DNA of 64,000 nucleotides from Archegozetes longisetosus (Eukaryota > Arthropoda > Arachnida > Sarcoptiformes > Trhypochthoniidae): contig JAEMBT020000008.1 of the NCBI GenBank assembly GCA_018873245.2, positions 9,775,172-9,839,171 on the forward strand, read 5' to 3'. The position numbers were made by a program, and so were the translations under genes. Shown here piece by piece: positions 22,129-34,091 of the stretch (its first letter is position 1; every line of letters starts with the position of its first letter). The notes beneath the pieces were generated by a model. The model worked only from the letters and a program-made list of their open reading frames with translations. It was not told where the DNA came from and did not search any database.

Positions 22129-24000
22129 TTAAAACCTTCCTGTGCGACACTGTCTTTCACAGATAAGTGTCAATAATGAACAAAAATATCCAAAAATAGC
22201 CAAATGGAATAATACATTAAAACTTAATAAACTAAACGTTTCATAATTATTCAATGATTTAATCATTGATCTCTGAAAGCAAGTTTTAACTTCGCTATCA
22301 TTAGAAATCTCTGCTTTCCAAGTTATGCCTATTTTCCATGCATTCAATAATTTCCTTGCTACTGTATTCGAAACACTATAAAGTAGATGATCAATTTTTG
22401 CATTAGTAAAAATTACTTACTAAGGATACCAACGCTTCATCGAGTGAAAGCAGGAGAAAACAATATCAAAGGAGGGACAATATGGTAATTGCGAGATTTC
22501 CAAGTTAAAAATCAGAGGGGGAGACCAGTAGGTCAACCTTGATCTCCAGTTTTACACCTGCGCTGAAGGCTGGAAACATTGTTAGGAAGCCGGAGAGTTG
22601 GCATTCATAATCCTTACATATAATTTATTTGATTCCTTATTCCTTTATCTAAATTCTTATTGAATCCAAGAGCTAGCGAAACTTCAAAATAACTATCGGT
22701 CGATACGTGAAAATTCAAACGTGTATTAGATTTACAATAAAGCGCTATAATTTGCTGTACGTCAGTTCGGTATTCAAGAAATGCTATTCTTCCACTACTA
22801 ACCAATGGTAATAATTCTAAGTGCCTAGTATGTGTATTGAGTAAAGAATATTCTTTATTATCGTTTATTCTTCTCCATATTCTTATATTTTCTTCGAGCT
22901 CACTATCCTTAAATAATGATAAGTTAAATTATACTCTTTTCAGTAAAATTTTATTCAACACTAAAATCTTCACTAAAAGTATTAATAATTTTTCTATAGA
23001 AACGAATTAATAAATACTTACCTCGAAGAACGCTCCGATAGCAGTTCCAGGATATAAGACTGGAACTATGTTTTCATTGTTCGATAATTGGTTCAAAGTA
23101 TCGATTCTCTCGATATCAGTTTCAACTATTAATTCAACTCCAATATGAGAATTGATATAAATACAAATTATGACATACCATAAATTGAAAAATATTGTCA
23201 ATATTGTAGGCACATTCAGAAGTGAACGTTTTATGTTAGCTAAAAAACGGAAAGATTTTTTTAAATTGAAGTTGAAAATTTGAAAAAATATATACTTGAG
23301 CAAAATCCTGATCAAATTCCAAATATCTAAAGATCTATTATATTTGTCTTTCGGGGTGTGTTTGCTATTAAGTTTTAAGTAAACTCTATTAAAAATAAAT
23401 ATAACTATCATCATAATTATAATTAATATCCAAATCGATTTTTCAACATTTAACAAATAATCAGTTATTCTGTTATCTCTATCTTTATTGATATTAGTTA
23501 TTATAGTATAGGGACTGATCATCAAAATATTTGAATATGATATAACAAGAGATCTTTCATAAGTCACATCGAGTGGAGTTATGGACATATCACATTCCTG
23601 TTAATTAAATCAGAATAAGATTTCATCTAAATCACACTAAATAAAAAGAAATAAGACAAAATGAAGTTTTACATTTCTGGCTAACATTCCTATAATTCCC
23701 ATCCAATTACTTCCATTTTTAGCTCCGTATTCATGACCGTCTGATGGCTCGACTAATATATAGCTTCAAATCAATCAACAATTAATTAAAATCATTTTAG
23801 CATTCGAAAATTACCTGATATTCAAATATTTAGTTATTAATTGTAAGAATTCTTTCATGATTCCAACCATAAATCACCTTCCGTCTGTCCCATTTATAAT
23901 TTTTGTTACCGGATTATCCTAAAACAAGTTTTACAAAAATCCCAGATATAAATAGTGAATTGATCAAACTTACAGTTACAGTTCCGATTTTCAAACGCAT
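22129..24000 (-). pseudogene. Ionotropic receptor, type B, nearly intact but with a stop and a lost splice frame
   Basis: Exons: 24000-23974, 23918-23815, 23763-23673, 23597-23296, 23239-23022, 22907-22618, 22375-22129. Two lesions are seen. Codon TGA at 23876-23874 in exon 2 replaces the CTA-type codon of the sisters. Exon 4 is 5 nt shorter at its donor (302 versus 307 nt), so splicing as in the sisters would shift the frame. Reading straight through the 56-nt intron instead is open and in frame, giving a 193-residue frame (23588-23007) with about 19 extra residues in the pore region. S1 motifs (VEPSDG, VTYERS), TM1, TM2 (NLWYVIICIYINSH) and TM3 are otherwise well kept. It is a recent pseudogene or an unusual functional copy. 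The exon 6-7 intron is enlarged by about 175 bp. Confidence 0.65.
22430..22612. repeat. Insertion in the last intron of the type B IR copy
   Basis: The exon 6-7 intron here is about 240 nt against about 60 nt in the sister copies. The extra stretch is G+C-richer (AGGGGGAGACCAGTAGGTCA, CTGCGCTGAAGGCTGG, AGCCGGAGAGTTGGCATTC). It may be the 3' piece of a retroelement or SINE; the family is not identified. Confidence 0.4.
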
Positions 24001-24084
24001 TTCACTCAAAATCAAATTTCTTGAGTAAAATTTTTGAGCAAAAGTATTTTATATGATTTTACTTGAATAGTGTTCACTTGTTTG

Positions 24085-24094
24085 CTCTCTTATA
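24085..24094 (-). promoter_or_regulatory. TATA-like core promoter of type B IR
   Basis: Minus-strand TATAAGAGAG, 85-95 bp before the ATG at 24000. The same motif in the same place precedes the copies at 45122, 52900 and 60835, set in otherwise more variable DNA. Confidence 0.5.
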
Positions 24095-24419
24095 TTAATT
24101 TATTTTTAGTTCTTATGTCATTTACTCAATGCATAAAACATAAATTCTTTTATTATGAAAAAATTACTTAGCAGTTTTCGAGAAATGTAAATATAAAGCA
24201 TAATTCATACTTATTTCGAATTAATATCTATAAGTGATATAAAATTGTTTTGAAATCTGAATGACATGCATTAAAGTTATTAATCGAAAACTGGCTGAAA
24301 CTCTAACAATTGAGTAGTTAAGTTATTGCATCTAAAATTATTGATCCAGTTATAAAGAATCTGAAAAAATCGTTCAATGAAAAGATTATTCGTTAAATTG
24401 GATAGAAATCTATTTATGT

Positions 24420-24625
24420 TGTGTTTGGTTGCCTTAAAATAGTTGCTGAGCGACGCTTAGAGTCGACTCTCAATCCTTCAGCTTACAGGTTCGGAGCGAG
24501 AGCTTAAACGTGTTGATTTGTCAACGATGCGTATCTCCGCAGGCCCTTTCAGTATGACTCACCGTGGAAGAGAAACTTGTTTGCACTATTTGTCTATTGG
24601 GAGCACTTGACAAAAATTACTATCT
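24420..24625 (+). repeat. Possible tRNA-derived SINE
   Basis: G+C-rich island in AT-rich DNA with GTTGCTGAGCGACGC and, about 45 bases on, TACAGGTTCGGAGCGAGAGC, which resembles a tRNA T-arm/B-box. No TSD is resolved. Weak call; it could be another kind of repeat. Confidence 0.3.
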
Positions 24626-26095
24626 CAAATAAGTCCAGAAAATTACAAACGTGTCAGCCTTTTGGTATCAATAATCTCCTTCAGAATTGTTACAATTTTT
24701 GACACAAGTAGAGTCTCACTTTCAATGGTGTGTAATTATAAGTACTTTAAGGATATTAAAGCGATAAATAGGGCTAAAATTACTAATGAGAAAAAAATTA
24801 AGTCATTTGCTCATGGGATGACAATAATAAATCTATTAATTATTCATAAATTCAAATTCTTAGATCTGGTTATATTTACAATATCTATACAACTGTCATT
24901 TTTATTAATGGATATTTAGTATATGGTATAATCGGATCAGTAATTCACTGGTTTTGATATCACTATATTTCTGCTGTTATAATATAAGCAACCATCACTT
25001 TTATGTTGAATCCGATTTCTGTAGGATTAGATTCAAATTTGTAAATTAAAAAGATTGAAGATCTCAAATTTTATAACCAATCAACCATTAATTATTGATA
25101 ACATGGTTGATGGATACAACAATATGAGTCTGTTTTCTTGTACAATAAGTTCTGATCGAAGTTCTGATACATTTTACAGTTAATTATACTATAGTTCCTT
25201 TAATTTCTATTCTATCGATCGCATAAATAACTGAATTACTGGTTCTATTAATAACACTATTCGCATTCATATTATTAAGTTTAATGACTGCTTGGCTAAT
25301 AAAATTCGATCAAATCTTATTAGCTTTTACATAAACTTTGTAACAAATTGAAATCATTAATAAATATTGAGAGAATAATAATCTTATTATTTGGAAGAAG
25401 GAAAGATTTTATTAAGATCAGAACACTTTCTTCTATCAGGTAATGTATTCTGTTGAAAGGGTTATTAATAGGAAAGAAATGATTAATATTAGCTGTGGTA
25501 ACAAGTTATTTGATGACCCCATCGAATTCATTCAAACAATAACTCAAGTTAAATTATAGTACTTCTACATATTTTATCTTCATTTTTAACAATAAATTAT
25601 TCTAGTTATTTGTACCGCTTTGCAGATACTTTCTTTTGACCCATAAATTCATAAATTCATTACAAAACTCTGGTTAAAAATACTCTTTCATCAGCTATGA
25701 AATTCATTTAATTCTTTTATTATTAAAATGTAATAATTAGATGAAAATTGATGGAATAGTGACAGGAAAATAATTAACTCCAAATAATTTTCTATTTATT
25801 TGTTAGTATGATCTGAGTAAGAATTTACTACTCTGGAAGATAATCTTAGTAATTAATACCAGAAATTACATTTATATTATGAAACAACTTTATCAGCATA
25901 ACTTTTCTCAACCTGTTTTCAAAAATCCAAGTATAAGTATCTGATTTCGAAGAAAGAGTTAAAAGAGATTTTGTTTTATGAAAAAAATTTTATTGGCTCT
26001 CAACTTTTTGAAGTAACAATTTTTAAAATGAAAAAATTTAAATATAATTTTTTATAAATTAGAGTCTTAAACTAGACTGTAAAAACGTGAATAAA
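24626..26095. other. No gene; duplicated flank
   Basis: About 24860-25200 repeats DNA also seen at 8935-9250 and 27630-27815. From about 25970 the sequence matches the 3' flank of secreted-protein copy 1. The 85-residue frame at 24662-24919 has no conserved partner in the sister blocks and is not called. Confidence 0.45.
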
Positions 26096-26493
26096 TTAAA
26101 AGTCAGAATTAGCTTTCTTCAGATCTTCTAGAGCAGCTTCGCCTTGTTTCACAAGTTGTTCAAGACCTTCGAGTAAAGCTTTACCCAATTCGGTAGTTGG
26201 ATGAAGGTTCTTCAATAGGGCCTCAATGTCAGTTAAGAATTTTATGGATTTCTGAAGAACAGCTACTAAAGCAGGTTTTCCTTCTTTCTGGAGAGCTTCG
26301 ACTGCATTGTGTGCTTTATTCAACAATTCAGTGATGGTCTTGAGAAGATCTGCCTGAGTATCGCGTTTTACAATACTATAGGATTCACTGACTATAAATT
26401 AAATAAAAGTCATGACTCATTAGAAAATTTTGTGAAAGTTTACTTACAATAAACAGCGGATAAGAATAACAAAGCGAAGATTAAAAATCTCAT
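26096..26493 (-). CDS. Small secreted helical protein, copy 2 (function unknown)
   Basis: Paralogue of the gene at 3717-4146. Exons are 26493-26448 (46 nt) and 26391-26096 (296 nt), again 113 residues. The signal peptide (MRFLISALLFLF...) is followed by SESYSIVKRDTQ, with the KR dibasic pair kept, then a helical Lys/Glu/Leu-rich body. Differences from copy 1 are scattered substitutions (for example the end ANSDF against ANAGS) with no indel, suggesting that both were selected as proteins after duplication. There is no cysteine and no recognised domain. It has a compact promoter with a TATA box about 95 bp before the ATG, unlike copy 1. Function unknown. Confidence 0.8.
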
Positions 26494-26585
26494 TTTTATT
26501 ATGCGTCGAAAAATTTTGACAATTTTCTAAGAAATATTAATAGAAACTTGACAAATTTAAGTGTTTCTCTGTTCGAAAAGACTCA

Positions 26586-26595
26586 CTATTTATAG
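26586..26595 (-). promoter_or_regulatory. TATA box of secreted-protein gene copy 2
   Basis: Minus-strand CTATAAATAG, 93-102 bp upstream of the ATG at 26493, in flanks shared with copy 1. Transcription would be expected to start about 30 bp downstream, near 26560. Confidence 0.6.
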
Positions 26596-26917
26596 AAAAA
26601 TTATTGCATCTTATCTATTCAACACTATACAAAGTCCTTATAGAAGCCTTCCCTTTTTTCTATATTTTTCAGGAATAGTCTACTAGTTATGATAAATATT
26701 ATATAATTGAAGGATATTTTCATTTTTTCGAACTGATAATTGTCTGAATACTTTGACTTTTGAACTACAGTCTGAATACAGATGAAGTTTAAACTGCCTT
26801 TTAATCTAATACCAGAATTAAGTAATTAAATTGTATATAAATGAACTAATTATGAGCTCAAATGTTCTTTGAACAGCAGATTTTTTAATTCTCATAACTT
26901 TGTGTGCTTTTATAATA

Positions 26918-27432
26918 CAGGCTAGGCCAAAAGTCATTTGATAGTTTGAATGGCCAATCACTTTAGAATGAGTAAATTCTTCTAAAAAAAATATTTCGTA
27001 GATGGAAACTCAGTATGTTGGAGTTTTAATTCATGTAAACATTTAATTTATTAAAAAGAACATCCATTCAATGATACTCTAATGTATAACACTGCACTGC
27101 ACTCAATTCCACTTTAATGTACTATTTCAGGAGTTTAAATTCAAGTATATGTCAAACATTGAGTATATGACATCAATTCCAAAAATTATTAATGAACTGG
27201 AAACATGTGGTTTGGCAAATGAATTCAAAAATGTCATACTCAATCATCGAAAATTTTGCAAAAATATTGCATCACATGATAGCCACAGAAGAAACTCACA
27301 TTCCAACATCGTCATTTACCTTACACTCATCTTCCATCATTGCACTTTTAAATAAAAAATTTTTGACAATCAATGAACTCATCCAAAAATTATTAGCAAT
27401 TAAACCTGTCAAGTTACTTTTGTCTCACTCGA
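26918..27432 (-). mobile_element. Deleted sister copy of the 6295-8241 Tc1/mariner element
   Basis: The left end (TACAGGCTAGGCCAAAAGTC) and subterminal DNA (ATATTTCGTAGATGGAAACT) match the left part of the 1.9-kb element, and the right end is a diverged match (TTACTTTTGTCTCACTCGATA). Only 515 bp remain, with the transposase missing. Its position corresponds between the two duplicated blocks. Confidence 0.65.
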
Positions 27433-27818
27433 TAATTAAGACTATTACATTTTATATAATAGTAACACATTCCTATTAATTAAATGAAAAAGTTTTCATC
27501 TTAAATAACTATTTAAAATGAAAGATATACTGAAAAAACGTTATACTGAAAAATATTGATGTTTTATATTTCTAGCTAACATATCTTCAATTTTCACCCT
27601 GTTCCTTTCATTTTTAACCTAATACTGTATTCACGAAAGTCACATTAAAAAAATTTATTATTCATAAATTAAATCCCTGGATTTGGTTATACTTAAAATA
27701 TCTATAACTAATTTTTTAATGCGAGTTATTGGATATTTTAGTATTTGGTATAATCGGATCAATTATTCACTGGTTTTAGTATCACTATATTACTGCTATA
27801 ATAATATATACATTTTTC
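27433..27818 (-). pseudogene. Decayed IR remnant in the duplicated block
   Basis: The acceptor-like ACACATTCCTATTAATT and exon 3-like TACATTTCTAGCTAACATAT (lightly altered TTTCTGGCTAACATTCC) match the relic at 8785-8935. No open frame survives. It also holds the empty site of the 8264-8781 MITE at about 27440-27465. Confidence 0.5.
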
Positions 27819-28429
27819 GGTGTCGCATCATTCGATCGCCCACAATATGATCACCCACAATTTGATCGCCATTAAGAAAAGTATATTAAAAATAGATGGC
27901 GACACTTATGAAAGATACCTATTACAGCCCAGCAACATGAGTCTAACACGTGTTTTTATTTTTGTGTTTTTTATTATAAGTTTATTTTTACGATTTAATT
28001 GTGATTTAATTGTGGTTTTATTGTGATCTCACTGTGATTTTATTTAAAAGGTAAGCAATTTGTAATAATATTATTATACTACTTGTTATTAATAAATATT
28101 ATAATAATATAATATCCTTATTATAATACTTAATCCAAGAATCACTTATACTGCTCAGGGGCTGAGATGTGCGTAAATCCTAGTGCAAAAAACCGCATGG
28201 AGCCCACGTACTCAATAATAAGGACATTAATTTGGTCTTTAGAGGAACCCTTATGGGCATGCAGTTTTCCGATTCTACTATACTACAATATACTATCCTA
28301 CCCTTACTGTACTGCCATACTACCTCAACCTTACTGTGTTACACTAGACCACACTATATCAATCTTACTCTATTACTCTCTTACTTTTACATAATTATTT
28401 AAACGCACTTGTTTCTTTATAGTTTCAAC

Positions 28430-29732
28430 ATGCCATTCGAATTTCTAAAGAGCATTAGAGGCCACGATTTGTTGGTACACAACGGATTTATATTTGCTTT
28501 AGAAAAAACGAAATCTGATAAAAAGATATGAAAGTGCACTGAGTATCGTACTAAAAAGTGCAACAGCCGATGCCACACAACCAATGGCCAAATATTAAAA
28601 AGCACTAGTCATAGTCATCTGCCGGATTCAGCCAAAATCGAAACTCGTAAAATTATGGCACTAATGAAAGAGCGAGCAGAAGGAACAGTAGAAACTACCC
28701 ATCAAATTATCGCATCTTCTACTGTAGGAGTTTTGGTTTCAGTTGCTGGACAATTACCATCAGTTCAGAATATGAAGAGAACAATCCAAAGAGCACGCCA
28801 AAGGGAATAAACTCCATTAGCAAACTCCACTAGCTTAAACGACTTGATTTCGCCTCAGGAATATACACAAACATTGGCTGATGTGCCATTTTTACTACAT
28901 GACAGTGGCTCTGGAAATGATTATTTTATTTTCAACTCAAAGAAATCTAGATCTTATGGCTAGGTCACTCACTGGTTTGCTGACAGAACTTTTAAAACCT
29001 CTTCTCCTTTGTTTAGCCAAGTTTATACAATACACGCACCTATATATCACGATATAATTCCTACAATTTTTGTCCCGATGCCCGATAGAACAGAATCTAC
29101 ATATAATCGTATCTTCAATGCTTTCAAATCATTAAAACAAAATCTACAACCTACAACAAAGACGTATTCAACAGACAGAAGGACTAAAAGATAAGTATAC
29201 TGACGATTCGGACTTTGCGCTACAAGTACGGCATCTGGCCTCACTTGCTTTTGTTCCTGTTGATGATGTTGGAGTGTTTGAGGAACTTATTGAATCCCCA
29301 TATTATAGAGAAAATCCTACATAATTAAAATCAATTGTAGATTAATTAGAAGACACGTGGATCGGAAGACCCCTAAGGCAAAATCATCGCCGTAATCCTT
29401 GTTTCGCTCACTCATCGTGGAACTGCTATGATGCAACGAAAGCTGATCTTCCTAAAACAAATAATTCTATTGAAGGCTCGCATCATGGCTTTAATCAGTT
29501 GTTAGGTGCACATCACCCACAATTTGGAAGTTTATTAACGGACTTCAAAAGAAGCAAAGTCTAAATGAACGTATAGTCGAACAATATATAGCTGGTCAAA
29601 GACCTCCTGTCGGTAAATGTAAATATCGAGATACTGCCGAAAATATTAAGGAGATTGTTGAAGATTATGGACGACGCCCATTATTGGATTACTTAAAAGG
29701 AATTGCCCAAAATTTTAATTTGCAAATTTAGA
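28430..29732 (+). pseudogene. MULE transposase with FLYWCH zinc finger, broken
   Basis: From the ATG at 28430 a FLYWCH-type finger reads FEFLKSIRGHDLLVHNGFIF, then KCTEYRTKKCNSRC and a HSH pair. A stop has replaced the expected Trp before KC. After a linker (KRTIQRARQ, about 28770), the MULE core shows WFADRTFKT at 28975-29000, where the family has DGTFK. It continues as SPLFSQVYTIHAP and IIPTIFVPMPDRTESTYNR. The middle of the DDE domain is then deleted near 29160. The C-terminal part returns with ASLAFVPVDDV and TNNSIEGSHHGFNQLL (about 29460-29510). Multiple stops: non-functional. Confidence 0.75.
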
Positions 29733-29965
29733 AACATTTAATTTAATTATCATTCTATTCTATTGATACAATTTAATACACGCAATTTTTTAATTGTGAT
29801 ATTTCTTATTACAATATTTATGATTATTGTATTTTTCATCGTGACATTTTTCTATATTTAATATTAAAATTATTTTCACTCGAATTTATGTTTTGAAGCT
29901 TCATTTACTAATTATAATCAAACGTTTAGTAAATCAGATTTGAAATAATTTTAGATTCTAAAATA

Positions 29966-30280
29966 TTAGGTTGTCCGGATCAAAACTTGTTTTTTTATTT
30001 TTTTAATATCTCAAAAATTAGTGAACAGATTCAAATGAAATTTTAGTACATCATTATTAGTTAAGGTATTCACCCTCATTCTCAATGAATCGATTTCATG
30101 GATAAGGAGCTCGTTGTTCATAGTCAGTAACTGATTTCTGGAGCTCTGGACGATTCATTTTTCACTCAAATTAAATTCAATGTTTATATTTAATAAGTAT
30201 TCAACTAAATAATTACAAGATGGCACTGAAATAATACTTTAAAAGTTATTGTAATACAACTTTTGATCCGGACAACCTAA
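29966..30280. mobile_element. Mariner-type MITE, 315 bp
   Basis: Near-perfect TIRs, TTAGGTTGTCCGGATCAAAA and the complement of TTTTGATCCGGACAACCTAA. A TA precedes the left end. It is nested in the MULE and non-coding. Confidence 0.8.
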
Positions 30281-30449
30281 TTTTTAATTTACATTTCTTT
30301 GTAAATTGCAAAACCTTCTTTGGGCCGATTAAATTGCAGGCTATCAAATGACGCTAAACCCGTTTTTCACTTTTACATAGTATGCAATTTCTGTAGAATT
30401 AGATTCAAATTTATTAATTAAAAGATATTGAAGTTTTCAAACTTCACAA

Positions 30450-32752
30450 CTTAATTTTATAACAATTTAAAACACTGTTTTAAAACAATTTGAAATTTTC
30501 TCTTTGAACAATATTTTAAAACATTGTTTTAATTTGTTATAACACGTTTTTAAAAAATATGTTATCTAAAACTCGTGACCTCTATTGCCCCAGTTAATCC
30601 AAAATTATTTATTTATTACTCACAAACACGTGGTATTTAATTTACTCAGATTTTATGAGTATAACATTAATTAATAGACATGAATACAAATAAAAAGTGC
30701 GGTCGACCGAACTCAATTGCTAAAGAGTTTTTCAAAGTCTTAAGTCATAAAAAAGTTATGTGGGTTTTTGTAAAAATACATTTTTCAACGCAACAAATCG
30801 CATTTAAATGTCTGTAAATCATGTCCAACTAGTGTCAAACAACTTTTAAGCGAAGAATTTTCAAGTAAGATATACTTTATATTTTAATCTTACAAGATCT
30901 CACATTAATATCAATGATAGCAATCATTTAATACAAATTCAAAAAGTTCAAATGAAGAATTCTCTAACGATGAAAGTGTAGATGAAATAGAAAGTAATTT
31001 GATTGAGTCAAGATCCTCGTCTTCACAATCAATCAGATCAATTACTTCAAGTGCATCAAAAATCGACTCATTTATTGATCATATATCGCAAAACGAACAG
31101 AAGGACATTCATATTAAAATGGCAAGAATGATTTATGTTAATAATTTAGCATTTAATATCGTGGAAAACAAAGAGTTTAAAAATTTATTCAAAGCTATAA
31201 GGCTATTACTAAGAATCCCTTCGAGATATGAAATATCGTCACCATTTCTTGAAAACGAGTATAATAAAGTCATGACCGCTTCAAAAGCATTGACTGATTC
31301 GAGTAATTCATTAACTATTTTAATTGATGTATGGAGTAATATAAGAAATGACGGAATTGTCAACATTATAATTTGTACTGCGAAACCAATTTTCTATAAA
31401 AGTATACCAACTGAGACGAACAGACATACGGTTGAATATATGGTAAAATTAGTTGAGGTCCCGATTAAAGAATTCGGAATTAATAAAATAACTCTTATTT
31501 CTGATAATGGTCCTGATGTAAAATGCATGACGAAATTGTTATCAAATGCTTATCCTTCTATTATTTCCTTTGGATGTGCTGCTCACAGCTTTAATTTGCT
31601 GTTGGGATATATTTGTAAGATAAAAAGCATAAATACCGCTTTAAAACTCTGTAAAGATATCGTAAAAGAGGTAAAATTAAGCCATACAAAATCAACAAAG
31701 TTTCGAGAATGCAGTAACAATCAAAATATGCTTCAACTTCCTGTTGCCACTCGTTGGTATAGTGTAGTAAATATGTTGGAAAGTATAATTAAAGAAACGA
31801 ATGTATTAGTAAGAATGGCATGTGAAGAAAGTGAAATTTGCATTGAATCTCTCAGAATCTGATCGCTATCAAGGAAAATAAGTATCCAATTTGAAGTAAA
31901 ATAGAAGCGATTAAAGGTTTATTGAAGTCAATTACTGATGGCATTGCCGTCGTTGAGTCAGATAAGTCGTCAATTGCAGATGTTCCATAAGTGTGGTTTA
32001 CAGTTAAACAAAAACTAAGCACTGAAATAGCAAATGTAGTATCTTTAAATGAACAAAACTGTGTTCAAAATTTTATTACTAAAAGGGAAGAATTATTTTT
32101 CACGTCAAATCATTTTACTGCTAATTTACTTCACCCTAAGTTTAAAGGGAAGAATTTAAGTGATGACGAACACGAAAGTGCTGTCGAGATTATTAACAGC
32201 TTTTCTATTATATGGAATTTAGTACAAAAGAGGGTAAATTTAAAGCTGAGTCATTATGGAGCGAGACATGTACTGACAATCCCATAATATGGTGGAAATA
32301 TTTTCGTGGATTTGAAAAAACAAAGGAATTTACAAATTTTGCTGTTAAAATGTTGTCTATTCCTCGGACAACGGCATCAGTCGAGAATTCACATTAAAGA
32401 TAGGAATAAGCTGTTAAATAGATTGAAGAAGAAACTCAACATAATCTCTTTACAATTGAAGAAAATGATTTAGAAAGTTATGAAATAATTAATGAGACAG
32501 AGGAAACTGATTATTCATCTGAAGTTGAATTTAATTTTGAAGAGTTACTTAGCGATAGTGATATATAGGCATCTCTGAGATATGAATAAAAGTGAAATTT
32601 TGATATGTCCGTTTTGTTATTTTAAATATTTCGTATATAGTTTAAAACAATCTGAAATATATTTATAAAGTTTTGGGACAGCTTAAAATATTTTAAAACA
32701 ATGAAAATTGTTTTAAAACACTTTTTGGAAATTCTTGTTTTTTACAACCCTA
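30450..32752 (+). mobile_element. hAT transposon, decayed
   Basis: A hAT transposase pseudogene fills the centre. The right end reads TTTTTTACAACCCTA, a hAT-like TIR complement (TAGGGTTGTAAAAAA); the left end is less clear. Short palindromic AAAACATTGTTTT-type motifs recur near both ends (30470-30550, 32640-32720). It interrupts DNA that is continuous at about 9190-9260. Confidence 0.55.
30680..32567 (+). pseudogene. hAT-family transposase, broken
   Basis: An N-terminal BED-like segment (ATG at 30680, KVMWVFVKIHF) ends in a stop. The longest open part, 30999-31862 (287 residues), contains LTILIDVWSNIRNDG, LISDNGPDVKCM, the FGCAAHSFNLLL motif and ATRWYSVVNML, all typical of hAT catalytic domains. 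Stops at 31860 and 31988 follow. The C-terminal dimerisation region is recognisable as IIWWKYFRGFEKT and LSIPRTTASVENSH (about 32290-32395), ending in an acidic tail. Several lesions, so inactive. No catalytic activity can be assumed. Confidence 0.8.
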
Positions 32753-34091
32753 TTCATTACTAATTACAACTGAGTTCAACTTATCCCCGAATAGTTCGAC
32801 CAATTTTAATTAACAATTATAAGCATTTTTTGGCAATAATTTGTATATTTTCCGTATCAGATAACCATTTAATGTGCAACTAGAAAATTAATCTGATTTT
32901 GAATGGAAGCTTTTGAATGATATTTAATCGCTTTTCTCCATTGAGCTTCATAATTGTATAGTCATTGATAAAGCTCTGGGACTCGGTTGTTGAGTACTTT
33001 ATGTCCCTCAACATGATTCGATTTGAGTGAAAATATTTTTGGAGAGACTATACGTTGAGAAAAATTTTCCACAGAGTGGTGTGTGATCTCCCATGGGTCT
33101 GTCCATAAATAACTTTAATTCACACAAAAGTAACCAATGAGAATTTACAAATTCTGATGAATGGAATCAAAACGCGGTATCCAAATCTTAAAATACTAAC
33201 ATTATCACTAAATTTTCTGATTAGATGTCAATTTTAAGTATGTTAAACAAATTTAAAATTGTCACTATAATTAAAAGTAAAATAAATTGTATCAAATATC
33301 AAGTTTTAACTTACCCATTTATAAAAATAGGCTGTTTCCTTCTTTAATAACAAACTATTGGTCACCATTGATAGAGAAAACGTCGATAAAAAGTAGAGAA
33401 TGCACATTCATATAGCAACGCTATCTTTATACTCAAAGGTGGTAGTCCATCAAGATTGAGGCAAATTTTTCAGCTACACTAAAAGCCATTAAGCACTAAA
33501 AATAAAATTGTTTTTCGAGAAATACACCAACTTATTTACATATTAATTGTATAAAAGATTTAATGTTATATTAATCACTTTATCATGTAAAATGTATTAA
33601 GATTATTTCCAAATATCTAATTAAAACTTAATCTTATTGTTATAGACCCAGATATAGGTCAAGAATAAAGGCCAAACGTGAAACCCTAACCTCATCGAAA
33701 GCCTATTAAAGACATCTGGGTTAAAAGAAGCAGGTTTCAAATTATCTAATAAAATATTATCTCTTAATAAGAATAAGGTCGATAAATTGCTAATTGTAAA
33801 ATCAAAATTCGGTTTATATAAAAAATAAATGATAGAATACAACAATTTTATGCTAATGAATCAATTTTTTTAATAAAATATTGAATTCTGAATATTTGTA
33901 AATTTTCCGGGTACGCATTTGCAAATCCTTACAGCTATGCGTTGGGTAGGGATAGGAAATTACGATTATATCCAAGTTCTAACTCAAAACTTAAATTTAA
34001 AAAACTTTTTATTTTAGACAAATCTACTCATTTGCCAAAATTTATTCATTGTATTTACTTTGCGAATAAGTACTCTACTAAAGTATAAGTT
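32753..34091. other. No gene; old duplicated flank
   Basis: About 33180-33360 is weakly similar to the region at 46600-46760, upstream of a type B receptor. The 74-residue frame at 33621-33845 shows no family motif and no counterpart elsewhere in the window. From about 34000 it becomes the 3' flank of the next receptor. Confidence 0.4.

Larger units (their letters stand above)
27819..30361 (+). mobile_element. Mutator-like (MULE) transposon, decayed
   Basis: Degenerate TIRs: GGTGTCGCATCATTCGATCG at the left and, on the complement, GGGTTTAGCGTCATTTGATA at the right. It splits host DNA that is continuous at 9100 and 25000. It carries a FLYWCH finger and MULE transposase fragments (28430-29732) and is itself hit by a mariner MITE (29966-30280). 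An internal stretch at 28160-28400 is a CTACTGTACTGCC-like low-complexity region. Confidence 0.7.

Noticed and set aside
24662..24919. 85-residue plus-strand frame
   Set aside because: Not kept in the related DNA at 8.9 and 27.6 kb and opposite in strand to all host genes.
28167..28394. 75-residue plus-strand frame
   Set aside because: Falls in a low-complexity CTACTATACTAC-like stretch inside the MULE.
30450..30560. Possible left TIR of the hAT element
   Set aside because: Palindromic AAAACATTGTTTT motifs are present, but no clear match to the right end (TAGGGTTGTAAAAAA) was found, so the left boundary is left approximate.
31133..31366. 77-residue minus-strand frame
   Set aside because: Antisense of the hAT transposase pseudogene.
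33621..33845. 74-residue minus-strand frame
   Set aside because: No motif, no signal peptide cleavage pattern, no homologous frame elsewhere in the window.
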